Part shown: in pieces, positions 1 to 6,845 of the stretch | Layout of the letters: each line of letters opens with the position of its first letter | Numbering within the stretch: the first letter of the stretch is position 1 | Assembly: GCA_045633565.1 (NCBI GenBank) | Contig: JAZQYO010000019.1 | Span: 1-64,000 of the forward strand | Direction of reading: 5' to 3' | Origin: RGIG7450 sp045633565 | GTDB taxonomy: Bacteria; Bacillota; Clostridia; RUG12999 | DNA length: 64,000 nucleotides | The notes under the pieces: model-generated | Database searches by the model: none | What the model was told of the DNA's origin: nothing | Seen by the model: the letters and a program-made list of their open reading frames with translations, nothing else | Program-made: the position numbers and the translations under genes

Positions 1-1
1 C

Positions 2-1081
2 GCAGGTGAATTCGGCAGAATCATGCAGTGGGCTGATGAATTCAGAACACTTAAAGTAAGAACAAATGCTGACACACCGGCTGACGCTAAAAAAGCAGTT
101 GAACTTGGTGCTGAAGGTATTGGTCTCTGCCGTACAGAGCACATGTTCTTCGAAGCTGACAGAATCGCAGCATTCCGTGAAATGATCTGTTCCGACACAG
201 TTGAAGAAAGAGAAGCTGCTCTTGAAAAGATTCTTCCTTATCAGCAGGGCGACTTTGAAAAACTCTACGAAGCACTTGAAGGACATCCTGTTACAATCAG
301 ATTCCTCGATCCTCCGCTTCACGAGTTCGTTCCCACAGAAGAAGCAGACATCGCAGCACTTGCAAAAGCTCAGGGCAAATCTGTTGAAGACATCAAAGCT
401 ATTATTTCTTCTCTCCACGAGTTCAACCCCATGATGGGTCACCGTGGTTGCCGTCTTGCAGTAACATATCCGGAAATTGCAAAAATGCAGACAAGAGCTG
501 TTATCCGTGCAGCTATCAATGTTAAGAAAGCTCATGCTGACTGGAACCTTGTTCCTGAAATCATGATTCCTCTTACAGGCGAACTTAAAGAGTTAAAATA
601 TGTTAAAGAAATCGTTGTTGCTACAGCTGATGAAGAAATCGCAAAAGCAGGCAGCGACCTCAAATATGAAGTTGGTACAATGATGGAAATCCCCAGAGCT
701 TGTCTCACAGCTGATGACATCGCTAAAGAAGCTGAATTCTTCTGCTTCGGTACTAACGACCTTACACAGATGACATACGGCTTCTCACGTGACGACGCCG
801 GCAAATTCCTCGATGCTTACTATGATGCAAAAATCTTCGAAAACGACCCGTTTGCTAAACTTGACCAGACAGGCGTTGGTAAGCTTATGGAAATGGCAGT
901 TGAACTTGGTAAAAAAGTTCGTCCTGAAATGCACTGCGGTATCTGTGGTGAACACGGCGGCGACCCTGTTTCCGTTGAATTCTGCCACAAAATTGGTCTT
1001 GACTATGTATCCTGCTCACCTTTCCGTGTGCCGATAGCAAGACTTGCTGCTGCTCAGGCTGCAATCAAAGAATCTAAATAA
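2..1081 (+). CDS. ppdK: Pyruvate, phosphate dikinase, C-terminal part (5' end outside window)
   Basis: This is the PEP/pyruvate-binding TIM-barrel domain of PPDK, which interconverts ATP + Pi + pyruvate with AMP + PPi + PEP in the cytoplasm. The reading frame is open from base 2, upstream of the first Met at 23, and the residues there (GEFGRIMQWADEFR) continue the family consensus, so the gene starts before the window. Visible motifs are GLCRTEHMFF, FGTNDLTQM and, near the C-terminus, GICGEHGGDP with the catalytic Cys of the barrel. In anaerobic Clostridia PPDK commonly replaces or supplements pyruvate kinase, which fits the glycolytic genes at 45-50 kb. A terminator hairpin follows directly. 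About 359 residues are visible. The family assignment is secure. Confidence 0.97.
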   Translation, partial: AGEFGRIMQWADEFRTLKVRTNADTPADAKKAVELGAEGIGLCRTEHMFFEADRIAAFREMICSDTVEEREAALEKILPYQQGDFEKLYEALEGHPVTIRFLDPPLHEFVPTEEADIAALAKAQGKSVEDIKAIISSLHEFNPMMGHRGCRLAVTYPEIAKMQTRAVIRAAINVKKAHADWNLVPEIMIPLTGELKELKYVKEIVVATADEEIAKAGSDLKYEVGTMMEIPRACLTADDIAKEAEFFCFGTNDLTQMTYGFSRDDAGKFLDAYYDAKIFENDPFAKLDQTGVGKLMEMAVELGKKVRPEMHCGICGEHGGDPVSVEFCHKIGLDYVSCSPFRVPIARLAAAQAAIKESK

Positions 1082-1096
1082 TTTTAGAGTTAATTA

Positions 1097-1127
1097 AAAG
1101 CTCCGTTCAATTTGAACGGAGCTTTTT
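1097..1127 (+). terminator. Intrinsic terminator after ppdK
   Basis: A perfect inverted repeat (AAAAGCTCCGTTCAA and its complement) is followed by a T run, 16 bases after the ppdK stop codon. Confidence 0.9.
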
Positions 1128-1153
1128 TATTTTGATAAAACCTACAATTTCTT

Positions 1154-1215
1154 AACCAAATCTTGAAATCTATAACCAAATATATATATAAAATAGGTAA
1201 ATTTATTGTTATAAT
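1154..1215 (+). promoter_or_regulatory. Activator-type promoter with paired AACCAAAT repeats, copy 1
   Basis: Two direct repeats AACCAAAT lie at 1154-1161 and 1174-1181, 20 bases apart start to start (about two helical turns). A perfect TATAAT lies at 1210-1215. The expected -35 position (about 1187-1192) reads TATAAA, so there is no good -35 box. The same arrangement, with the same 36-base distance from the second repeat to TATAAT, recurs at 3189-3250. Direct repeats next to a poor -35 are typical of AraC-family activator sites. The AraC gene at 2390-3121 is the obvious candidate regulator; that link is inference. Confidence 0.8.
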
Positions 1216-1235
1216 AAAACCGAAATATTAAATTG

Positions 1236-1282
1236 GTAAAGTAAACAATGTTACTGATAAACTTTACAAAAAAGTAAAGTTT
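1236..1282 (+). promoter_or_regulatory. Leader with two mutually exclusive hairpins before the 1298 gene
   Basis: ACTTTAC at 1261-1267 can pair with GTAAAGT at 1274-1280; extended, this is a perfect 9-bp stem 1259-1267/1274-1282 that abuts the AAGGAGG ribosome binding site at 1283-1289. It can also pair with a second GTAAAGT at 1236-1242. The sequence shows the repeats; any regulatory role is inference. Confidence 0.45.
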
Positions 1283-1297
1283 AAGGAGGAAAACACT

Positions 1298-2350
1298 ATG
1301 AGGAAATCGTTGCGTGTTGCTGTTATCGGTTATGGTGGACAAGGCACATGGCATTGTAATCAGATTTCAAAAAGTGATGTTGTAACCCTTGCGGGGATTT
1401 ATGATATAAAAGAAGAAAGAAGACTTGCGGCAAAACAAAATGATGTTTTTGTGTATAATTCAAACGACGAGATTTTTTTGGATGAAAGTGTAGACATTGT
1501 TGTTATTGCAACTCCTAACGATATTCATGAAGAGCTGGTTGTTAATGCTTTGAAATCGGGTCATCATGTTATATGTGAGAAACCTGTTGCGTTATCGATT
1601 GAAGAATTTGACCGTATGGTTGATGCACAGAAGGAAAAAAACAAATTATTGACTGTTCATCAAAACAGACGTTGGGATATAGATTTTTTAGAGGTTAAAG
1701 GGCTTGTGCAAAGTGGAGACATAGGAGATGTAATCCGTATTGAGTCAAGAATACACGGTTCACGCGGTATACCAAGCGACTGGCGTTGTGAATTAAAGTA
1801 TGGCGGTGGTATGATTCTTGACTGGGGAGTACATCTTATAGACCAGATGCTTCAGCTCATAAATGAAAAGGTTGTTTTAGTAAATTGTAATACAACCAAT
1901 ATTACAAATAAAGAAGTTGAAGACGGGTTCAGACTTGAAATTAGTTTTGAAAGCGGAAAAACGGGATATATTGAGGTTGGTACATATAACTTTATTTCAA
2001 TGCCCAGATTTTATATGCAGTGTGAAAAGGGAAGTTTGTGTTTAGCAGATTGGCAGCAAAAAGCAAAAGTGGCAAAACTTACTCGCTGGGCGGAAAAGGA
2101 TATTACGCCCGTTCAGAATGCGGCAGGTATTACAAAAACAATGGCTCCCAGGGATGAACTTACATTGGATATGTATGAACTTGAAAAGTGCACAAGTGAT
2201 GTTCATGAGTTTTATCGTAATTTCTGTGATACAATTAACGGAAAAACTACACAAATTGTAAAAAATGACCAGATTAGACGCGTGCTTTGTGTTATGGAAG
2301 CTGCTTTCAAGTCTGCCGCTGAAATACAAACGTTAAAGGTAAACATATAA
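1298..2350 (+). CDS. Gfo/Idh/MocA family NAD(P)-dependent sugar dehydrogenase
   Basis: A 350-aa cytoplasmic oxidoreductase. The N-terminal Rossmann fold carries GYGGQG at residues 11-16. The family EKP motif is at residues 94-96; its Lys is catalytic in characterised members. D175 and H179 (DWGVHLID) match the usual acid/base His motif. Relatives oxidise or reduce a ring hydroxyl of inositols, sugars or sugar acids; the substrate here cannot be read from sequence. The start is the ATG 8 bases after AAGGAGG (1283-1289). The gene is transcribed alone from the AACCAAAT promoter, ends at a bidirectional terminator, and converges on the AraC gene. Shared operators tie it to the 3289-6711 operon. 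Confidence 0.9.
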   Translation: MRKSLRVAVIGYGGQGTWHCNQISKSDVVTLAGIYDIKEERRLAAKQNDVFVYNSNDEIFLDESVDIVVIATPNDIHEELVVNALKSGHHVICEKPVALSIEEFDRMVDAQKEKNKLLTVHQNRRWDIDFLEVKGLVQSGDIGDVIRIESRIHGSRGIPSDWRCELKYGGGMILDWGVHLIDQMLQLINEKVVLVNCNTTNITNKEVEDGFRLEISFESGKTGYIEVGTYNFISMPRFYMQCEKGSLCLADWQQKAKVAKLTRWAEKDITPVQNAAGITKTMAPRDELTLDMYELEKCTSDVHEFYRNFCDTINGKTTQIVKNDQIRRVLCVMEAAFKSAAEIQTLKVNI

Positions 2351-2356
2351 AATATT

Positions 2357-2390
2357 AAAAAAGCCACCAATGTCGGCTGGTGGCTTTTTT
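2357..2390. terminator. Bidirectional terminator between the dehydrogenase and the AraC gene
   Basis: Stem AAAAAAGCCACCA (2357-2369) pairs with 2378-2390 around an 8-base loop. There is an A run on one side and a T run on the other, so it can serve both convergent genes; the last bases touch the AraC stop codon. Confidence 0.9.
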
Positions 2391-3121
2391 TATGAATGTC
2401 GCTTTTTATATTCTGTTGGTGTATAGCCTGTTTTTGAACGAAAAGTCATTGAAAAATGTGATGAACTTGAAAAACCGCAACCATAACCGATTTCAGATAA
2501 AGACATATCGGTTGTTTTGATAAGATGTTTTGCCATTTCAATACGTTTTTCTATGACATAGTTCCAGGGGGAAATCCCTACATGTTCTTTGAATATATGT
2601 CGGAAATGTTCGTAACTGTAATTAAGTTTTTTTGCAAGTTCAAATATATTGATTTCAAATTGAAAATTTTTATCAATATATTCTAATATGGGAGCAAGCT
2701 TTTTTTGTTCTACATGCTCAGTTTTGCTTCGTTCTGTCATAATAAGAAGCTGTATCAGAAGTGCCGTTTTCATGATTTCACTGCTGGCGTCCTCTGAATG
2801 ATGCTCGGCTTGGAGCTGGCGCAATATGTTAAGAAGAGAGCCATCGTTATCGTTAAAAATACCGGTAGGGAATTTAAATGACTCACATTCAAAATGAAAA
2901 AAAATAATTTCTGTTCCGTTTTTTCCATACTCTGCATGAGACTCGCCGGCCGGGACGATATATATGGTACCTTTTTCAAAATCCTGTTCTTTGCCATCTA
3001 CCTCAATTTGACCTCCGCCTTGAAGGCAATATACATATTCATTGTGAGAATGAGTATGCGGTGGACAGTTGTAATGATTTTTATGGTAGATGTTGACAAA
3101 ACGATTAAGTTTTATAAGCAT
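2390..3121 (-). CDS. AraC family transcriptional regulator with cupin sensor domain
   Basis: A 243-aa regulator. The N-terminal cupin half (about residues 15-90, with H and E residues such as HSHNEY and GESH) is the sugar-sensing domain of AraC-type proteins. The C-terminal 100 residues hold two helix-turn-helix motifs (FELAKKLNYSYEHFRHIFKE, then IGYGCGFSSSSHFSMTF) and end with the family signature TGYTPTEYKK. It is divergent from the 3289 operon and convergent with the 1298 gene. Start ATG at 3121 follows GGAG with 7-base spacing. It probably activates both AACCAAAT promoters around it. The family call is secure; targets are inferred from position. Confidence 0.93.
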   Translation of the reverse strand: MLIKLNRFVNIYHKNHYNCPPHTHSHNEYVYCLQGGGQIEVDGKEQDFEKGTIYIVPAGESHAEYGKNGTEIIFFHFECESFKFPTGIFNDNDGSLLNILRQLQAEHHSEDASSEIMKTALLIQLLIMTERSKTEHVEQKKLAPILEYIDKNFQFEINIFELAKKLNYSYEHFRHIFKEHVGISPWNYVIEKRIEMAKHLIKTTDMSLSEIGYGCGFSSSSHFSMTFRSKTGYTPTEYKKRHS

Positions 3122-3188
3122 AGGTAATCTCCGGTAAATATCTTTAATCTCATTATATCATTAAAAATTTTAAAAATCAACATATTTT

Positions 3189-3250
3189 AACCAAATCTTG
3201 AAATTTATAACCAAATAAAGATATTATTTTCGATATGTTATTGTTATAAT
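3189..3250 (+). promoter_or_regulatory. Activator-type promoter with paired AACCAAAT repeats, copy 2
   Basis: Direct repeats AACCAAAT at 3189-3196 and 3209-3216 with TATAAT at 3245-3250. Repeat spacing (20) and repeat-to--10 distance (36) equal those at 1154-1215, and the bases between the repeats differ at only one position (CTTGAAATTTAT against CTTGAAATCTAT). The expected -35 position is poor. It drives the 3289-6711 operon and lies in the divergent gap with the AraC gene, so autoregulation is possible. Confidence 0.82.
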
Positions 3251-3288
3251 TAAACCGAAAAATTAAATTTAAAAATAGGGGGAAAATC

Positions 3289-4407
3289 ATGGAAAAAGTA
3301 AAAATTGGTTTTGTAGGGGTAGGTAATATTGCTAAAAAAATCTACTTAAAAAATCTTACAGAAATGTTCAAGGAAGTCGAGATAATTGGAGTATGTGATT
3401 TGGAACGTGAAAAAGCGGAATATGCTGTTGAGGAGTATAACATTCCTAAACTGTATAATGATATGTATGAGCTTTTTAACGATCCTGATGTGGATATTGT
3501 ACTGAATCTTACACGTCCCTATGAACATTATGAAGTTACAAAACAAGCCCTACTTCACGGCAAACATGTATATACAGAAAAGCCACTTTCACCTGATTTG
3601 AATGAAGCTAAAGAACTTGTTGAACTTGCAAAAGAAAAGAATTTACTGCTTGGTGGTGCACCTGATACTTTTATGGGCTCAGCTATTCAGACCTGTCGTT
3701 ATCTTATTGACAACGGTTACATAGGTCAGCCTATAGGCGGTCAGGGACGTTTTGTTTCGCGTGGTCCTGAACACTGGCATCCGGATCCGGAATTTGTATA
3801 TGAGTACGGCGGTGGTCCGATGTTTGATATGGGTCCTTATTATATTACAGCTTTTGTTAATTTGTTAGGTGCTGTTGATGAAGTTGCGGGTATGGCGAAA
3901 AAATCATATTCACAGCGTCCAATATTAAGTGAAAAGAAATATGGTAAAATAATGGATGTTGAAGTTCCTACTTATGTCATGGGGACATTACGTTTCAAAA
4001 ATGGTGCAATTGCAAGTTTGTTTACAACATTTGATGTAAGCAACACCAACCCGGATGCACCATGTATTGAAATTTACGGTTCTGAAGGAAGCATTGTTGT
4101 TCCGGACCCCAACTGCTTCAACGGTAAAATAATGGTTCGCCGTGGCAGAGAAGAAGAAATTTATGAACTTCCATCAATATTTAATTATAATGTTAACTCA
4201 AGAGGCTTAGGTGTAAGTGATATGGCAAAAGCATTGCAGACAGGACGCTCTTTCCGTGCTAACTACCAGCAGCTGCTTCACGTAACTGAAATCATGTCAG
4301 CTTTTTACACCAGTAGCGAAACAGGTAAATTTGTAAAAATTGAATCTGAATATGAAAGAGAAAAACCAATGGTAAAAACTGAACTCGTTGGTATTTTAGA
4401 AGATTAA
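3289..4407 (+). CDS. Gfo/Idh/MocA family oxidoreductase, GPYY variant
   Basis: A 372-aa protein. The NAD(P)-binding motif GVGNIA is at residues 10-15 and the EKP motif at 97-99. Where the family often has DxGxH, this protein reads DMGPYY (D180, Y184, Y185), so the usual acid/base His is replaced by Tyr, a variant seen in part of the family. It is the first gene of an operon with the isomerase, ROK kinase and SIS isomerase downstream. RBS GGGGG lies at about 3277-3281. It probably oxidises or epimerises a sugar or its derivative; substrate unknown. It differs enough from the 1298 protein to suggest successive rather than redundant steps. Confidence 0.9.
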   Translation: MEKVKIGFVGVGNIAKKIYLKNLTEMFKEVEIIGVCDLEREKAEYAVEEYNIPKLYNDMYELFNDPDVDIVLNLTRPYEHYEVTKQALLHGKHVYTEKPLSPDLNEAKELVELAKEKNLLLGGAPDTFMGSAIQTCRYLIDNGYIGQPIGGQGRFVSRGPEHWHPDPEFVYEYGGGPMFDMGPYYITAFVNLLGAVDEVAGMAKKSYSQRPILSEKKYGKIMDVEVPTYVMGTLRFKNGAIASLFTTFDVSNTNPDAPCIEIYGSEGSIVVPDPNCFNGKIMVRRGREEEIYELPSIFNYNVNSRGLGVSDMAKALQTGRSFRANYQQLLHVTEIMSAFYTSSETGKFVKIESEYEREKPMVKTELVGILED

Positions 4408-4420
4408 GGAGGAATAAATT

Positions 4421-5224
4421 ATGGCATTACCGGTAGCACTTCAATTATATTCTGTTCGTGATGAACTTGCTAAAGATTTTCTTGGCACAATTAAAAAGGT
4501 TAAAGAAATGGGTTATGACGGTGTTGAGCTTTCAGGACTTGCAGGACTTGATGAAAAAGAAGTACGTAAAATGCTTGATGAGGTTGGACTTGAAGTTATG
4601 TCAAGCCATGCACCTTATGCGGAAATGCTTGAAGAAGGCGAACTTGAACGTTATGTAGAGGTTGGCTGTCGTTATGTTGTTGTTCCGTGGATGAAATTTG
4701 ACGATCCTGATACAGAAGTTCCCGAAAATATTGAAATTATCCGTAAAATTGCGAAAAGAGCCAAAGAACTTGGTTTAATTCTTTGTTATCATAATCACAA
4801 TTTTGAGTTTGCTGATTACAAAGGAAAATTTATTCTTGATACAATCTACGACAGTATTTCACCTGATTTACTGCAGACACAGGTTGACACTTGTTGGGCA
4901 AGATACGGCGGTGTTGACCCTGCTGAATATCTTCTTAAATACAGCGGTCGTGCGCCACTTGTTCACTTGAAGGACTATGTTGGCGGCGAAAGTGGTGACG
5001 AAACACCTTATGAATTAATTGGTCACACTCAGCGCGGTAACAGACCCACATCCTTCAAATTTGTACCGGTTGGTCATGGTTGTCAGGATATGCCTTCAAT
5101 ACTTGCAGCGGCTCAGAAAGCCGGCGCAGAATGGGTAATTGTTGAGCAGGATTCTTCTCTTGACCGTCCTACTCTTGAAGCTGCAGCTATGAGCATAGAG
5201 TATTTACACTCTTTTGAGTGGTAA
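4421..5224 (+). CDS. Sugar phosphate isomerase/epimerase family protein (xylose isomerase-like TIM barrel)
   Basis: A 267-aa AP-endonuclease-2/xylose-isomerase-type barrel. The predicted metal ligands are in the usual order: E129 (HNHNFEF), D156 (QVDTCWA), H182 (VHLKD) and E242 (VIVEQD). Members isomerise, epimerise or dehydrate ketoses and inositol intermediates with a divalent metal, and are often paired with Gfo/Idh/MocA enzymes, as here. RBS AAGGAGG lies 13 bases after the preceding stop. Substrate is unknown. The next gene starts at or just inside its 3' end, so translation is probably coupled. Confidence 0.9.
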   Translation: MALPVALQLYSVRDELAKDFLGTIKKVKEMGYDGVELSGLAGLDEKEVRKMLDEVGLEVMSSHAPYAEMLEEGELERYVEVGCRYVVVPWMKFDDPDTEVPENIEIIRKIAKRAKELGLILCYHNHNFEFADYKGKFILDTIYDSISPDLLQTQVDTCWARYGGVDPAEYLLKYSGRAPLVHLKDYVGGESGDETPYELIGHTQRGNRPTSFKFVPVGHGCQDMPSILAAAQKAGAEWVIVEQDSSLDRPTLEAAAMSIEYLHSFEW

Positions 5225-5226
5225 TT

Positions 5227-6141
5227 ATGGAAGAAAAAATTGTATTTGCTGTTGATATTGGCGGCAGTAAACTTTTATGTGGCTTTGTAAATGATAAAGG
5301 TAAAATTATTGATACTGAAAAAATGGGGCTTTCTCCAAAATTAAGTATTGATGAACTTGAAACATTTATTTTAAAAAGTTACGAAGATTTATGCAGACGC
5401 AATCCTGAAATTACGCCTGTTTCTTGTGGGATGACAATCCCCGGAGTTGCAGATGCTTCAAAAGGACTCTGGGTTTATGCCTGTTTCTCGGGAATTAAAA
5501 ATTATCCTGTGTCCAAGCGTATGGAGAAAAAACTGGGTCTGTCCGTGACCATTGAAAATGACGCAAATGCCAATGCATGGGGCGAACGAGTGTTCGGTGC
5601 ATGCAAAGACTGTGATGATTTTCTGTGGGTAACAGTTTCGAACGGTGTTGGTGGTGGCCTGGTTTTAAACGGTAAACTTTATCGTGGATATAATAACGGA
5701 GCAGGCGAGTTTGGACATCTTATAGTAGAGAAAGACGGACCTTTATGTCCTTGTGGTCATGCGGGATGTATGGAGGCGGTTGCAGCAGGACCTGCAATAT
5801 CTAAAAGGTTTGAACTTATTTGCGGCAAAAAATGTTCGGCTGCTGAAATTTCTATGCTATGCCGCGAAGGAGATAAAGATGCAACTGAAGTTATAAGGCA
5901 AACGGCGGAATATATCGGTCGTGGACTTGGAAAAGTTGCCAGTCTTTTAAATCTCAAAAAATATGTTTTGGGTGGAGGCGTTATGCAGAGTTTAGATATT
6001 ATGATTGATGATATTTATTCTGCGTTTTCTAAAGAAGCGTTTGCTCAGCCAAATACAGATGCTGTCATTGTAAAAACAATGCTCGGCTATGAAGCCGGAC
6101 TGCTCAGCGCTGCAGCACTTGCTTTATGTCCGCCAAAATGA
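5227..6141 (+). CDS. ROK family sugar kinase
   Basis: A 304-aa kinase. The phosphate-binding motif DIGGSK is at residues 10-15. The catalytic Asp is D112 in ENDANANAWGE. The ROK zinc site is complete: H164 with C174, C176 and C181 in CPCGHAGCME. There is no N-terminal helix-turn-helix, so it is a kinase and not a ROK repressor. An in-frame GTG at 5218 overlaps the previous gene; the ATG at 5227 is preferred because it leaves a 2-base gap and starts nearer the DIGGSK strand. It probably phosphorylates the hexose or derivative processed by the neighbouring dehydrogenases. Glucose is possible but not indicated by context. Confidence 0.9.
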   Translation: MEEKIVFAVDIGGSKLLCGFVNDKGKIIDTEKMGLSPKLSIDELETFILKSYEDLCRRNPEITPVSCGMTIPGVADASKGLWVYACFSGIKNYPVSKRMEKKLGLSVTIENDANANAWGERVFGACKDCDDFLWVTVSNGVGGGLVLNGKLYRGYNNGAGEFGHLIVEKDGPLCPCGHAGCMEAVAAGPAISKRFELICGKKCSAAEISMLCREGDKDATEVIRQTAEYIGRGLGKVASLLNLKKYVLGGGVMQSLDIMIDDIYSAFSKEAFAQPNTDAVIVKTMLGYEAGLLSAAALALCPPK

Positions 6142-6165
6142 TGTAAAAAAATAGGAGTATCGGAA

Positions 6166-6711
6166 ATGAATTCTAATGAATATTTAAAGTTAATGGCGTC
6201 GCTTGTTGAAAAAATTGATACGACTGCCTGTGATGAAGCGGTTGAACTTGTTAAAAAAACTATAAAATCAGGAAATGCAGTTTTTGTTGCCGGTAATGGT
6301 GGCAGTGCTGCGACTGCAAACCATTTTGCTGCTGATTTTGGCAAAAATGTTGTTAAAGGTGATGAAGGTCGTCCGCACGTTATGTCTTTATGTTGCAACA
6401 TGTCTTCGGTTACTGCTTATGCTAATGATGAAGGTTATGAGTACGCTTTTTCACGTCAGCTTACAAACTGGGCACAAGAAGGAGATTTGCTTGTTGTAAT
6501 CTCTGCAAGCGGTAATTCACCAAGTGTTGTGGAAGCGGTTAAAATGATGCACAAACGCGGCGGTAAAGTAATAGCCATGACAGGTTTTACAGGAGGCAAA
6601 TTACGTGAGATGTCTGATGTGTGCATGCATGCACCTGATGATAAGTATGAAACAGTTGAAGATGCACACTCCATTTTCTGTCATTTAATTGTCAGCTGCA
6701 TAAAAGAATAA
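6166..6711 (+). CDS. SIS-domain phosphosugar isomerase, GmhA-like
   Basis: A 181-aa single SIS-domain protein. The sugar-phosphate-binding loop GNGGSA is at residues 43-48, and a second Ser-rich loop (SASGNSPSV) follows. The size and the C-terminal EDAHS motif resemble sedoheptulose-7-phosphate isomerase (GmhA). No heptose biosynthesis genes are nearby, and the gene ends a sugar operon, so aldose/ketose isomerisation of the phosphate made by the ROK kinase is more likely; that is inference. RBS AGGAG at 6153-6157. An intrinsic terminator follows. Confidence 0.85.
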   Translation: MNSNEYLKLMASLVEKIDTTACDEAVELVKKTIKSGNAVFVAGNGGSAATANHFAADFGKNVVKGDEGRPHVMSLCCNMSSVTAYANDEGYEYAFSRQLTNWAQEGDLLVVISASGNSPSVVEAVKMMHKRGGKVIAMTGFTGGKLREMSDVCMHAPDDKYETVEDAHSIFCHLIVSCIKE

Positions 6712-6726
6712 ACTACATATAAAATT

Positions 6727-6764
6727 ATGCCTTGCAATCTAAAAGATTGCGGGGCATTTTTTTA
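6727..6764 (+). terminator. Intrinsic terminator of the first sugar operon
   Basis: Stem 6727-6739 pairs with 6745-6757 (two G-U pairs) around TAAAA, followed by seven T. It separates the sugar operon from glgB. Confidence 0.88.
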
Positions 6765-6845
6765 TGTTTTTATTTAATTAATGTATTTTTGTCCGCTGCC
6801 GTTAATATACTATATTTGTTAAAAAGTTTGCAAAGGAATGATAAA

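Noticed and set aside
6732..6845. N-terminal extension of glgB in an open frame
   Set aside because: It would start inside a clear terminator hairpin and adds a hydrophobic stretch foreign to GlgB; the GTG at 6846 fits better.
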